Source: Paracoccaceae bacterium (GTDB lineage: Bacteria; Pseudomonadota; Alphaproteobacteria; Rhodobacterales; Rhodobacteraceae). Taken from it: 64,000 bases of DNA. The notes beneath the pieces were generated by a model. The model had not been told where the DNA came from. It searched no databases and saw nothing but the letters and a program-made list of their open reading frames with translations. The position numbers and the translations under genes are program-made. Within the stretch, counting starts at the first letter, position 1, and each line of letters begins with the position of its first letter. This document shows, piece by piece, positions 52,356 through 61,286 of this stretch. Location of the stretch: assembly GCA_019911965.1 (NCBI GenBank), contig JAIOJF010000028.1:1-64000 (forward strand), given 5' to 3'.

Positions 52356-52775
52356 ATGATCCGCGTGACCGACGATATCACCCTTCAGGACTGGGAACTG
52401 ACCGAGACGTTCATGCGTGCCTCGGGGCCCGGCGGGCAGAACGTCAACAAGGTGTCAACGGCGGTGGAACTCAGGTTCGAGGCGGCCCGCTCGCCATCGC
52501 TGACGCCCGCCGTCAAGGCCCGGCTCAGGCGGATTGCCGGGCGCAAATGGACCAGCGACGGGGCGCTGATCGTCACCGCCGAAAAGCACCGCTCGCAGGC
52601 GATGAACCGCGAACTGGCGGCAGAAAAACTGGCCGAGATGATCCGCGCCGCGCTGGTGCAGCCGAAAAAGCGCATCCGCACCCGCCCGACGCTGGCCTCG
52701 AAACGCCGTCGGCTCGATGCCAAAAGCCAGCGCGCCGGGGTGAAGGCGATGCGGGGCCGGGTGAGCGAAGACTGA
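52356..52775 (+). CDS. arfB: Ribosome rescue peptidyl-tRNA hydrolase ArfB (YaeJ)
   Basis: A 139-residue class I release-factor-like protein. The catalytic GGQ is in RASGPGGQNVNKVSTAVELR (about 23-42), and the C-terminal tail is Lys/Arg-rich (KKRIRTRPTLASKRRRLDAK) as in ArfB, where it enters the empty mRNA channel of stalled ribosomes. It lacks the stop-codon recognition domain of RF1 and RF2. It can release peptides from ribosomes lacking a stop codon when tmRNA is insufficient. The next gene starts 100 bases later. Confidence 0.93.
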   Translation: MIRVTDDITLQDWELTETFMRASGPGGQNVNKVSTAVELRFEAARSPSLTPAVKARLRRIAGRKWTSDGALIVTAEKHRSQAMNRELAAEKLAEMIRAALVQPKKRIRTRPTLASKRRRLDAKSQRAGVKAMRGRVSED

Positions 52776-52875
52776 TCGCGGCATTCGCGCGGCTATCGGG
52801 CGAACCCGCCGTTCGGGCGCTTGTCTTCGGGTGTGAATTCTGAGACCGTCGCGGCGAAATCCGGACGAGGAAGAC

Positions 52876-54168
52876 ATGTCAGATATCCAGGCAATGATGG
52901 CACGGCGCGAGCGCCTGCTGGGACCGAACGTCACCGCATTCTATCAGGAGCCGGTGCATATCGTGAAGGGCGAGGGCGTCTGGCTGTGGGATGCCGACGG
53001 GCGGCAATATCTCGATTGCTACAACAATGTGCCGCATGTCGGCCATTGCCATCCGAAGGTGGTGGCGGCGATTGCCAAACAGGCGGCGACGCTGAATACC
53101 CATACCCGCTATCTGCACGAGGGCATTCTGGATTATGTCGAGGCGCTGACGGCGAAATTCGATGCCAGCCTGACCTCGGCGATCATGGTCTGTTCGGGCT
53201 CCGAGGCGAACGATATCGCGCTGCGCATGGCCCAGGCGGCCACCGGCAAGACCGGCATTATCGCCACCGACATGACCTATCACGGCAATACCGCGCTGGT
53301 CAGTCAGCTCAGCACCCGCAAGCCGCCAATCGGTGGCTTTGCCCCGAACCTGCGGCATGTCACCGCCCCGGATTCGCTACGCCCCGAAGGTGGCCAGCCG
53401 GGCCAGCCCTTTGCCGATGCCTTCGCGGCCGGGGTCGAGGCGGCGATTGCCTCGCTGGATGAGGCCGGGTTCGGCACTGCCTGCCTGATCATCTGCCCGT
53501 TCTTCGCCAATGAAGGTTTCCCCGATCTGCCGAAAGGTTTCCTTGACAAGGCCATCGCGGCGGTGCGCCGGGCCGGGGGGGTCATCGTCGCCGACGAGGT
53601 GCAGCCGGGCTTCGGCCGCCTTGGCAGCCATTGGTGGGGCCATGAACGCGCCGGGTTCAGCCCCGAAATCGTGACCATCGGCAAACCGATGGGCAATGGC
53701 CATCCGGTCGCCGCCGTGGTCGCCGGGCAGGACACTCTGGCGGCGTTCCGCAATGCGTTCGGCTATTTCAACACCTTCGGCGGCAACCCGGTTTCCTGCG
53801 CTGCCGCGATGGCGGTGCTGGAGATCATCGAGGAAGAAGGGCTGGTGGAAAACGCCCGCATAGTCGGTGAATATGCGCTGGCCGGGTTGCGGGAACTGGC
53901 CAGGGCACATCCGGTGATCGGCGATGTGCGTGGCTCCGGCCTGTTCTTCGGGGCCGAGATGGTGCTGGATTCCGACATGACGCCAGCGGGCGATTACACC
54001 GGGCGGCTGGTCGAGGGGATGAAGGCGCGCGGCATCCTGCTGAACCGTCTGGGCAAGGATTACGCCACCCTGAAAATCCGCCCGCCGATGGTGTTCAGCC
54101 GCGACAATGCCGATCAGTTGATCGACACGCTGGGCAAGGTCCTGGCCGAAACCCCGGTCGCCCCGTGA
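52876..54168 (+). CDS. Class III aminotransferase/phospho-lyase-like enzyme
   Basis: A 430-residue PLP enzyme of class III. LNTHTRYLHEGILDYVEAL (about 75-93), IVADEVQPGFGRLGSHWWGHE (about 237) and the PLP-Lys in TIGKPMGNGHPVAAV (about 272) match the AGXT2L1/AGXT2L2 group, in which the enzyme eliminates phosphate from phosphoethanolamine or 5-phosphohydroxylysine rather than transaminating. GAGGA precedes the ATG. The next gene is an APH-like kinase that overlaps its stop, so a kinase/phospho-lyase pair is likely. A plain omega-aminotransferase is the alternative. Confidence 0.8.
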   Translation: MSDIQAMMARRERLLGPNVTAFYQEPVHIVKGEGVWLWDADGRQYLDCYNNVPHVGHCHPKVVAAIAKQAATLNTHTRYLHEGILDYVEALTAKFDASLTSAIMVCSGSEANDIALRMAQAATGKTGIIATDMTYHGNTALVSQLSTRKPPIGGFAPNLRHVTAPDSLRPEGGQPGQPFADAFAAGVEAAIASLDEAGFGTACLIICPFFANEGFPDLPKGFLDKAIAAVRRAGGVIVADEVQPGFGRLGSHWWGHERAGFSPEIVTIGKPMGNGHPVAAVVAGQDTLAAFRNAFGYFNTFGGNPVSCAAAMAVLEIIEEEGLVENARIVGEYALAGLRELARAHPVIGDVRGSGLFFGAEMVLDSDMTPAGDYTGRLVEGMKARGILLNRLGKDYATLKIRPPMVFSRDNADQLIDTLGKVLAETPVAP

Positions 54169-55121
54169 GCGAGGCCGAAGCAGGAACCGCGCTGGCGCAT
54201 TGGGACAATGACGGCAGCGCCCCCGCCCTGATTTCACACCGCGAGAACGCGGTGTACGAGGTGCGGCTGGCGGATGGTCGGCGTGCCGCCCTCAGGCTGC
54301 ATCGCCCCGGCTACAATTCCACGCCCGAGATTGCCTCGGAATTGTGGTGGATGCAGGCGCTGGCGGCGCGCGGTTTCCCGGTGCCTTCGCCGGTTGCGGC
54401 GCGGTCGGGCGATCTGACGGTGCCGCTGGCGGGGGACCGGCTGGCCACCATGCTGGACTGGGCCTCGGGTGCGCCGCTCGGCAGCGGAGGCGAGCCGCTG
54501 GGCGGGACGCTGGCCGAGCAGGAGGCGCTCTACCGGCAGGTCGGCGCGTTGCTGGCACGGTTTCACGATGAATGCGATGCGCTGGTCCTGCCCGCCGACT
54601 TCACCCGCCGCGACTGGAATATCGACGGATTCCTTGGCGAGGAACCGCTCTGGGGGCGGTTCTGGGACAATCCGGCGCTGTCGGCCAGCGACCGCGCGGT
54701 GGTGTTGCAGGCGCGTGCCAGGGCGCGGGCGGATCTGGCGGCCTATCTGGACCGTGGCGCGGATTGTGGGCTGATCCATGCCGATGGCTTGCGCGAGAAC
54801 ATTTTCCGCGATGGCGACACCCTGACGCTGATTGATTTCGACGATGCCGGTTTCGGCTTTCGTCTGTATGATCTGGCCACCGCCGTGTCGCAGGCGATTG
54901 ACGATACGTCCTACCCTTCGCTGACAGCGGCGGTGCTTCAGGGCTATGCAAGTGCTCGCCCGCTGGACAGGCAGGCCGCCGCGCTGATGCCCCTGTTTGC
55001 GATGCTGAGATGCTTTGCCTCGCTCGGCTGGGTGATGCCGCGCCTGGCCCCGGATCATCCGCAATGGGCACGATCCGCCGAACGGGCGGTGCGTACCGCG
55101 CGGGCCTATTCCGGTGCCTGA
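54165..55121 (+). CDS. APH-family small-molecule kinase (hydroxylysine-kinase-like)
   Basis: A 318-residue aminoglycoside-phosphotransferase-fold kinase. Motifs are the ATP-lobe ENAVYEVRLADGRRAALRLHR (about 25-45), the catalytic loop LIHADGLRENIF (about 201-212) and the metal motif TLIDFDDAGFGFRLYDLA (about 217-234). It starts at GTG 54165 overlapping the stop of the upstream PLP enzyme (GTGA). In animals AGPHD1, of the same fold, phosphorylates 5-hydroxylysine before AGXT2L2 cleaves it. The bacterial pair could do the same or a similar reaction on an amino alcohol. Confidence 0.78.
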   Translation: MSEAEAGTALAHWDNDGSAPALISHRENAVYEVRLADGRRAALRLHRPGYNSTPEIASELWWMQALAARGFPVPSPVAARSGDLTVPLAGDRLATMLDWASGAPLGSGGEPLGGTLAEQEALYRQVGALLARFHDECDALVLPADFTRRDWNIDGFLGEEPLWGRFWDNPALSASDRAVVLQARARARADLAAYLDRGADCGLIHADGLRENIFRDGDTLTLIDFDDAGFGFRLYDLATAVSQAIDDTSYPSLTAAVLQGYASARPLDRQAAALMPLFAMLRCFASLGWVMPRLAPDHPQWARSAERAVRTARAYSGA

Positions 55122-55654
55122 CCGCCTTCGATTTCCGCCCGCAGCCGCGCCATCAGCCGGTGCAGGCCGGATTGCTGGCTTTCCGCCAGCAGCCTTCCAT
55201 CCTCGCCAAACGCCGCGGCGGCATCCGGCACGACAAAGGCCGCGCCCTGCAGCAGGTTGGTGTTGAAGCTGGCCAGCGCGTGGCGCAGGGTGAACTGCGC
55301 CACCTCGCCGCCTGATCGCCCGGCGGCCGAGACAATCGCCACCGGCTTGCCGATCAGGGGCTGCGGCTTGTCGCGGCTGATCCAGTCCAGCGCATTCTTC
55401 AGCACGCCGGGGATCATCTTGTTGTATTCCGGGGTGGCGATGACGATGGCATCGGCGGCGCGGATCTGCGCGTTCAGGATGCGCACCTTGTCCGGCAGGC
55501 CATGCGCATCCTCGACATCGCCATCGTAAAGCGGCAGGCGCAGATCAGCGATATCCACCGTGCAATCACCGAACAGGCGGATCGCCTCGTGCAGCAGGGC
55601 GGTATTGCGCGAGGCCTTGCGCAGGCTGCCGGAGATGGCAAGCAATCGGGGCAT
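55106..55654 (-). CDS. NADPH-dependent FMN reductase family protein
   Basis: A 182-residue flavodoxin-like reductase (SsuE/YieF/ArsH type). The FMN-binding loop is AISGSLRKASRNTALLHEA (about 6-24), DLRLPLYDGD follows, and ATPEYNKMIPGVLKNALDW (about 73-91) is the family hallmark. It transfers electrons from NADPH to FMN, quinones or azo dyes; the natural acceptor is unknown. Its 3' end overlaps the 3' end of the convergent kinase gene by 16 bases. Confidence 0.88.
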   Translation of the reverse strand: MPRLLAISGSLRKASRNTALLHEAIRLFGDCTVDIADLRLPLYDGDVEDAHGLPDKVRILNAQIRAADAIVIATPEYNKMIPGVLKNALDWISRDKPQPLIGKPVAIVSAAGRSGGEVAQFTLRHALASFNTNLLQGAAFVVPDAAAAFGEDGRLLAESQQSGLHRLMARLRAEIEGGQAPE

Positions 55655-55712
55655 GGTGGCATCCTTGTTGGGTCAAGGGCTGATAGCGCATCATCGCCGC
55701 CGACCGCAACCG

Positions 55713-56684
55713 TCAGGTACCGCCCCGCCGCCGTGCCAGTTTTGCCACCAGGTTATCGCCCACGCCGGGGCGCGAGAACGGGCAGACCGTCACGCAGATG
55801 CCGCATCCGGCGGTTTCGTTGAAGAACGGCAGGCATTTGTCGAAATTGACATACCATTTCTCGACCCCGCGCACGATCTGGCGTTCCGGCATGATCGCAT
55901 CCGGCGGGCAGGCGTTGGAACAGACCTGACAGGCGGCGCAGAAATCCGCGGCGCCGAAATCGTCCGGGCTGTCGCATTCCAGCGGCAGGCTGGTCAGCAC
56001 CGCCGCCAGCCGGAAGCACGAGCCGAACTTGCGGTGGATGATCGAGCCATGCTTGCCCAACTCGCCCATACCGGCGGCCAAGGCGGCGGGGATCACCGTC
56101 ATCGGGCCGGCCAGCGGGCCGAATTCCGGCTCCGCCGCATGGCCCTGTTCCAGCAGAAATCCGGCCAGGTTCTTGGAGACCTGCATCCCCCTGGTGTACT
56201 TGTTCACCACCTCGACACCGGCCGAGATTTCCGGCGCGGCTTTCATGTTCTGGTAATCCATCGCAATCGCCAGCACGATGATATGGCTGAACGGTGCGCT
56301 GTAGCCTTCGTAAAACCAGTTCGGATCCAGCCGGGTGATGCCGACATCGCTGGCCCCGAATGCAAACGCTTTCTCGCGGATCAGGGCGGTCCAATCGGTG
56401 GCGCTGCGACTGGTGGCCTTGGCGGCCTGTTCGGGCAGCGGAATGGCCGTCAGCCGGGCGCGTTCGCGGCGGCTTTCGTCAAGGCTCGGATCGGCGTTCT
56501 TCTGGTAGAACCACTTCTGCACCTGACCGAAGGTGATCTGGTCCGGATCGTGCCAGTAGACATGGCGCGGGCGGCGGAACCCGGCCTCGTTCAGGCCGTT
56601 GATCTGGTTGCCCGACGCATCCGGCCAGAGCGCCATCTGTTCGGGATCAGGGGTGAAGGTTCGGTCGCGCATGATGGCGATCAT
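55713..56684 (-). CDS. Reductive-dehalogenase-like Fe-S protein
   Basis: A 323-residue protein whose C-terminal half resembles PceA/RdhA: ALAAGMGELGKHGSIIHRKF (about 204) and SCFRLAAVLTSLPLECD, then two Cys motifs, CAACQVCSNACPP (about 248-260) and CGICVTVCPFSRPG (about 294-307), giving two 4Fe-4S clusters. There is no twin-arginine signal and no second membrane subunit, so it is cytoplasmic. Typical RdhA and QueG proteins share this region and use a corrinoid; the length is between the two. Corrinoid use and any dehalogenation are inferences. An ATG at 56672 is an alternative start. Confidence 0.65.
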   Translation of the reverse strand: MIAIMRDRTFTPDPEQMALWPDASGNQINGLNEAGFRRPRHVYWHDPDQITFGQVQKWFYQKNADPSLDESRRERARLTAIPLPEQAAKATSRSATDWTALIREKAFAFGASDVGITRLDPNWFYEGYSAPFSHIIVLAIAMDYQNMKAAPEISAGVEVVNKYTRGMQVSKNLAGFLLEQGHAAEPEFGPLAGPMTVIPAALAAGMGELGKHGSIIHRKFGSCFRLAAVLTSLPLECDSPDDFGAADFCAACQVCSNACPPDAIMPERQIVRGVEKWYVNFDKCLPFFNETAGCGICVTVCPFSRPGVGDNLVAKLARRRGGT

Positions 56685-56752
56685 ACGCGATTCGGGTTCG
56701 TTGAGAAGGGGGTCTCAGCTACGTTGCGCGATGCGGTCGGGCATGGCGTTTG

Positions 56753-57289
56753 TCAGTTCGCAACATCCGGCGGCGCGGCGGGGGTGCGAATGCCCGAACG
56801 GCGCATCCGTTCCAGTTCGGAATAACGATCCAGCGTCTGCGGTTCGTAAGCGCCGAAATAGACCGTCACACCGAAAATCCGCTCCAGCAGCCGGCCACGG
56901 TTGCGCTTGCGGAACTCGATATCCTCTTCCGCCAGAACGGTGCGGATATCCGACGACACGCCATAGCGCGAAGCCGCCGCGACGATACCCTGATCGCCCC
57001 GGTCAATGCCCGTGCGGTTCAGCCGCTTCGGGTTGCCGCCCATCGCGGCCACGGCATCCGCCTGCGGCGTCGGATCGGTCAGGTTGCTGCCGCCCGGCGT
57101 GGGTTCGGGCAGGGCGGTGTAATCCGACGGCGCTTCCAGGGGTTTGGTCGGCAGGATGGCAAATTCATCCGGACCCGAGCCCGAGCGCAGGTTCATCATG
57201 CCGCCAAGCTTGCCTTCGCCGCGCGAACAGCCCGTGACCGCCAGTGCGGAAACCAGCGTGACAAGCAGCGTTATCTTCACCTTGGCCAT
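56753..57289 (-). CDS. DUF3035 lipoprotein
   Basis: A 178-residue lipoprotein. The signal ends LVSALAVTGCSRGEGK, giving a lipobox with the lipidated Cys at about 21. The rest is polar, with FAILPTKPLEAPSDYTALPE and NPKRLNRTGIDRGDQGIV, the segments that mark DUF3035. GGAGG lies six bases ahead of the ATG at 57289. Function is unknown. It follows lspA, the enzyme that would process it, by 51 bases on the same strand. Confidence 0.82.
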   Translation of the reverse strand: MAKVKITLLVTLVSALAVTGCSRGEGKLGGMMNLRSGSGPDEFAILPTKPLEAPSDYTALPEPTPGGSNLTDPTPQADAVAAMGGNPKRLNRTGIDRGDQGIVAAASRYGVSSDIRTVLAEEDIEFRKRNRGRLLERIFGVTVYFGAYEPQTLDRYSELERMRRSGIRTPAAPPDVAN

Positions 57290-57340
57290 CTCATCCTCCA
57301 AGACCCCTGATGCGGGGTTTAGCGGGTTTTTTGCGGCGCG

Positions 57341-57811
57341 TCACGCCCTCGCGTCGTCTTTTCCTGCGAACAGGATCAGCCCGGCAGCACCGGCGAAAAT
57401 CGCCGCGTCGGCAACATTAAAAGCATATGGATTGGCGATCCCGCAACAGGACATGTTCAGAAAATCCGCAACCGCGCCATAAACGACCCGGTCCAGAGCG
57501 TTTCCCAAAGCCCCGCCGACCACCAGACCGGCGGAAACCTGCGCAAGCGGGCGTTTGAAGCTGCGCGACCAGTGGATGATCCAGCCCGAGATCGCCAGCG
57601 CCAGCGCGATCAGCACCCAGCGCATCGCCTGGGCATCATTGGCGAACAAGCCGAAATTCACCCCCTGGTTCCAGGCCATGCGGAAGGTGATGAAGGGCGG
57701 CCAGACTTCGATCTGGCCGAGATTGCGCAGATCCATCGCCCGCACGATGGCCCATTTCGACACCTGATCGAGGATCAGGATCAGCAGGGTTGTGGCCAGG
57801 ACACGGATCAT
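57341..57811 (-). CDS. lspA: Lipoprotein signal peptidase (SPase II)
   Basis: A 156-residue membrane aspartyl peptidase with four helices, removing signal peptides of prolipoproteins. The conserved [15 protein letters not shown] (about 14), [11 protein letters not shown] (about 46), [18 protein letters not shown] (catalytic Asp about 110) and [10 protein letters not shown] (second Asp about 130) are in order. The ATG at 57811 starts at MIRVLATTL. The adjacent lipoprotein gene and purH upstream share its strand, with ten bases to purH. Confidence 0.93.
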   Translation of the reverse strand: MIRVLATTLLILILDQVSKWAIVRAMDLRNLGQIEVWPPFITFRMAWNQGVNFGLFANDAQAMRWVLIALALAISGWIIHWSRSFKRPLAQVSAGLVVGGALGNALDRVVYGAVADFLNMSCCGIANPYAFNVADAAIFAGAAGLILFAGKDDARA

Positions 57812-57821
57812 CGCAGCGCTC

Positions 57822-59414
57822 TCAATGCCGGAAATGCCGCATGCCGGTGAACACCATTGCAAGCCCGGCCTCGTCCGCCGCCGCGATCACCTCGTCGTCG
57901 CGCATCGACCCGCCGGGCTGGATCACGCAAGTGGCCCCCGCCGCCGCCGCCTCAAGCAGGCCATCGGCAAACGGGAAGAACGCATCAGATGCCACCGCCG
58001 ACCCGATGGTCAAGGGTTGCGGCAGGCCCAGGGCTTCGGCCATGCGTTCGGCCTTTTTCGCCGCGATCAGGGCGCTGTCCAGGCGGCTCATCTGCCCGGC
58101 GCCAACACCCACCGTCGCGCCGTCCTTCACATAGACGATGGCGTTCGATTTCACATGCTTGGCCACGCGCCAGGCAAACATCAGATCCGCCATCTGTGCC
58201 GGTGTCGGGGCCTTCTTCGTCACCACCTGCAAATCCGCCGCCGCGACATGGCCATTGTCGCGGGTTTGCGTCAGGAAACCACCCGCCACCTGCCGGAAGG
58301 TCAGGCCGGGCGCGCCGGGATCGGGCAGGCCGCCGGTGGTCAGCAGGCGCAGGTTCTTTTTAGCGGCGAACACCTCGCGGGCCGCGTCCGATGCAGACGG
58401 CGCGATCACCACTTCGGTGAAAATCCCCACGATTTCCTCTGCCGTCGCCGCGTCCAGCTCGCCGTTCAGCGCCACGATGCCGCCGAATGCGCTGGTGCGG
58501 TCGCAGTCAAACGCCGCGCGATAGGCGTCCAGCAATGTGGCCCCGCGCGCCACGCCGCAGGGGTTGGCGTGTTTGATGATCGCCACGGCAGGGCCATCGG
58601 CGGGATCGAATTCGGCCACCAGCTCGAACGCCGCATCGGTATCGTTGATGTTGTTGTAGCTGAGCGCCTTGCCCTGATGCTGCAAGGCCGTCGCAACGCC
58701 GGGCCGGTTGGAGCCGTCCTTGTAAAACGCCGCCGCCTGATGCGGGTTTTCGCCGTAGCGCAGCGTTTCGGCGAGGGTTCCGGCAAAGGCGCGGCGTCGC
58801 GGCGCGGCCAGATCCAGCGCGCCCGCCAGCCAGTTTGAGACCGCCGCATCATAGGCCGCGGTGCGCGCATAGGCAGTCTGCGCCAGCTTGCGGCGGAATT
58901 TTGCACAAGTGCCGCCCTCATGCTGATCCATGTCGCCCAGCAGGCGGTCGTAATCGGCCACATCCACCACCACGGTAACGAAGGCGTGGTTCTTGGCGGC
59001 GGCGCGGATCATCGCCGGGCCGCCAATGTCGATGTTTTCGACGCAGGTGTCATAATCGGCACCCTTGGCCACGGTTTCCTCGAACGGGTAGAGGTTGACC
59101 ACCAGCAGATCAATCGCGCCGATACCATGCGCATCCATCGCCGCCAGATGTTCGGGATTGTCGCGCAGCGCCAGCAATCCGCCATGCACCATCGGATGCA
59201 GGGTTTTCACGCGGCCATCCATCATCTCGGGAAATTCCGTCACCTCGGACACATCGCGCACCGGCAATCCGGCGGCGCGGATCGCGGCAGCGGTGCCGCC
59301 GGTGGACAACAGCTCGACCTTGCGTTCGACCAGCGCGCGGGCCAGATCAATCAGGCCGGTCTTGTCGGATACGGACAGAAGGGCGCGGCGCACAGGCGTC
59401 GGTTTGCTCGGCAT
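57822..59414 (-). CDS. purH: Bifunctional AICAR transformylase/IMP cyclohydrolase
   Basis: A 530-residue enzyme for the last two steps of de novo IMP synthesis. Residues 1-~200 form the IMP cyclohydrolase (MGS-like) domain: [39 protein letters not shown] and [14 protein letters not shown]-like [12 protein letters not shown]. The rest is AICAR transformylase with [36 protein letters not shown] (catalytic Lys-His region) and [11 protein letters not shown] near the end. Length and motif order are complete. Confidence 0.97.
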   Translation of the reverse strand: MPSKPTPVRRALLSVSDKTGLIDLARALVERKVELLSTGGTAAAIRAAGLPVRDVSEVTEFPEMMDGRVKTLHPMVHGGLLALRDNPEHLAAMDAHGIGAIDLLVVNLYPFEETVAKGADYDTCVENIDIGGPAMIRAAAKNHAFVTVVVDVADYDRLLGDMDQHEGGTCAKFRRKLAQTAYARTAAYDAAVSNWLAGALDLAAPRRRAFAGTLAETLRYGENPHQAAAFYKDGSNRPGVATALQHQGKALSYNNINDTDAAFELVAEFDPADGPAVAIIKHANPCGVARGATLLDAYRAAFDCDRTSAFGGIVALNGELDAATAEEIVGIFTEVVIAPSASDAAREVFAAKKNLRLLTTGGLPDPGAPGLTFRQVAGGFLTQTRDNGHVAAADLQVVTKKAPTPAQMADLMFAWRVAKHVKSNAIVYVKDGATVGVGAGQMSRLDSALIAAKKAERMAEALGLPQPLTIGSAVASDAFFPFADGLLEAAAAGATCVIQPGGSMRDDEVIAAADEAGLAMVFTGMRHFRH

Positions 59415-59461
59415 TTTCAGGGAACCTTATTTTGGGGTCGCGCCACGGGTGCGGGGCGCAG

Positions 59462-61201
59462 TCAGAGCGATCGGTCGGGCGGGTCGGCATCGTTGGCAAG
59501 CGACAGCGACCAATTTGCCTGGCTGGAATAATCCAGAACCGTGTCGGTTAAAACGATCTGTTTTGTCGCGCGGGGTTTCAGCCGTGACTGATCCAGATAG
59601 ATGCTGGATTCCAGCGCCATATCCGCCGACCCTTCCGAGCGGAAAATCCAGGTCTCGCCGGTTGGCAGCGCCAGCGAGATCGCCCGCCCGCCGAGATCGA
59701 TCTTCGCCACCACCTCGGGATGCAGATGGAAGCGGATGGCGAATTGCACACCGGACAGGCGGGTCTGGTTCATCACCTCCTCGAACCGGATGCGGTTGCT
59801 TTCCGACAAGGCGCCAAGCGTGTCCTGCCCGCTCAGAAGCCGCCCGCCGCTGCCCAGTTCCAGGCGGCGCACATGGATCAGGCCATGCGTCGGCGAATAG
59901 CCGTCATGCGTGGCTAGAAGGGTCTGGCCGTGCAGGCTGGTTGAACGCTGCGCCTCCACCTTGGTGGGGATTTCCGTCAGCCATTCGCTGCGGCCCGCGT
60001 CACTTTTAGGCGCGAACCGCGAGGATGAATAGCGATCCACCGCCAGCGTGGAATGCGACGGCGTGGTACGTGCCGCCCGCCGCCATTCGCCGCCGAACCA
60101 GACACCCGATCCGCAATTGACAACCAGCGGATGCCGCCCCGAAATCAGCTCGAACGCCAGCGTCGAGGCATGGGCATTGCCCGAGGCCAAACCGCTGGCC
60201 GGTGCCGCCGCATCGACGATCACCGAGCTTCGCCCCGAGGCGAGGCGAGCATAGCCCATCGCCAGCCCGTCCAGCGGACTGGCGCGAACGCCTGAAGCCG
60301 CCAGCGCCTGATCCAACTGCCCCTCGCGGCCCGGCCCGCCACCGTGGAACCGCGCCAGCGTGCCATCGCTGTGGCGCAAGGCCCGCAGGGTCGGGGCGAT
60401 CCGCGCGATCGCCAGCAGATGCGCAGGCTGCGGCATATGCCCGGCCTCGCTCAACGCCGAGGCGGCCCAGGTCAAAAGGTCGAAGGTTTCCAACAAGGCC
60501 TCGGGATTGCGCGACGGGATGCCGCCATCGGGCGCGATGCCAATGGCACATTCCTCGGCAATGGCATGTGCTGCGGGCAGGACCAGATCATCCGCGCCTT
60601 CCAGCGCCAGCCCGGCATAGATCAGGCCGGTCAGTGCCTCCAGCCGGGGCTGGCCCGCCGGAGCCGCCTGCCAGCGCCGTTTCAGGAATTGCGTCTGGCG
60701 TGCCAGGTTGCGGAAATAGCGGTCCGATTGCGCTTTCTCCATGCCCTTCAGCAGAAACACCGCATGGTTGATCCAGCGGATCAGCCGCCGCCCGGTCAGC
60801 GCCGGGTCCCAGCCGGGGCCATGCCCGCGCCCGAAAAGATCGATCCATTCCAGCAGCCAGGCCTGCGCCTGTAACCGCGCCCCCCGATCCCCCAGCGCGG
60901 CCAGATCGTCCAGCCAGGTGAAGCTCTGCAGCTCGGCCTCGAAGGCGGCATCGGGATTGGCCAGCGACCAGATGGATTGATCGGGTGCCTCGATCAGTTG
61001 CCCGGCAAAGCGGAAGTTCCCGGCGCGAAGCTGGCGGCCACGGGCATACGAGCCGATGGTTTTCGGCTCCGGCATCGAAACGAACGCCGTGACGGGCGAG
61101 GCGAACCCCGCCAGCCGGGCGTGCAGCCGGTTCATCCACCGGCCCCGCACCTGATCCAACTGCGCCGCCAGCGCGCCGCCGGCAAGGGACTTGTCGCTCA
61201 T
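59462..61201 (-). CDS. Heparinase II/III family protein
   Basis: A 579-residue protein with an N-terminal (alpha/alpha) barrel of about 320 residues and a C-terminal beta-sandwich of the heparinase II/III type, with HASTLAFELISGRHPLVVNCG and SHSTLAVDRYSSSRF segments (the latter holding a His-Ser-Thr typical of the active-site face). In Rhodobacterales such genes often lie next to purH without other polysaccharide genes. A lyase role on uronate polymers is inferred only. No signal peptide is visible at the N-terminus. Confidence 0.82.
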   Translation of the reverse strand: MSDKSLAGGALAAQLDQVRGRWMNRLHARLAGFASPVTAFVSMPEPKTIGSYARGRQLRAGNFRFAGQLIEAPDQSIWSLANPDAAFEAELQSFTWLDDLAALGDRGARLQAQAWLLEWIDLFGRGHGPGWDPALTGRRLIRWINHAVFLLKGMEKAQSDRYFRNLARQTQFLKRRWQAAPAGQPRLEALTGLIYAGLALEGADDLVLPAAHAIAEECAIGIAPDGGIPSRNPEALLETFDLLTWAASALSEAGHMPQPAHLLAIARIAPTLRALRHSDGTLARFHGGGPGREGQLDQALAASGVRASPLDGLAMGYARLASGRSSVIVDAAAPASGLASGNAHASTLAFELISGRHPLVVNCGSGVWFGGEWRRAARTTPSHSTLAVDRYSSSRFAPKSDAGRSEWLTEIPTKVEAQRSTSLHGQTLLATHDGYSPTHGLIHVRRLELGSGGRLLSGQDTLGALSESNRIRFEEVMNQTRLSGVQFAIRFHLHPEVVAKIDLGGRAISLALPTGETWIFRSEGSADMALESSIYLDQSRLKPRATKQIVLTDTVLDYSSQANWSLSLANDADPPDRSL

Positions 61202-61286
61202 CTCGGTGTTGCCGGTCCTTCGGGTGTGGTGGTTGTTTCCAGCATAGTCAGCCGCCCCGGCGCTGTCACCCGGTCATTGCCTGCAA

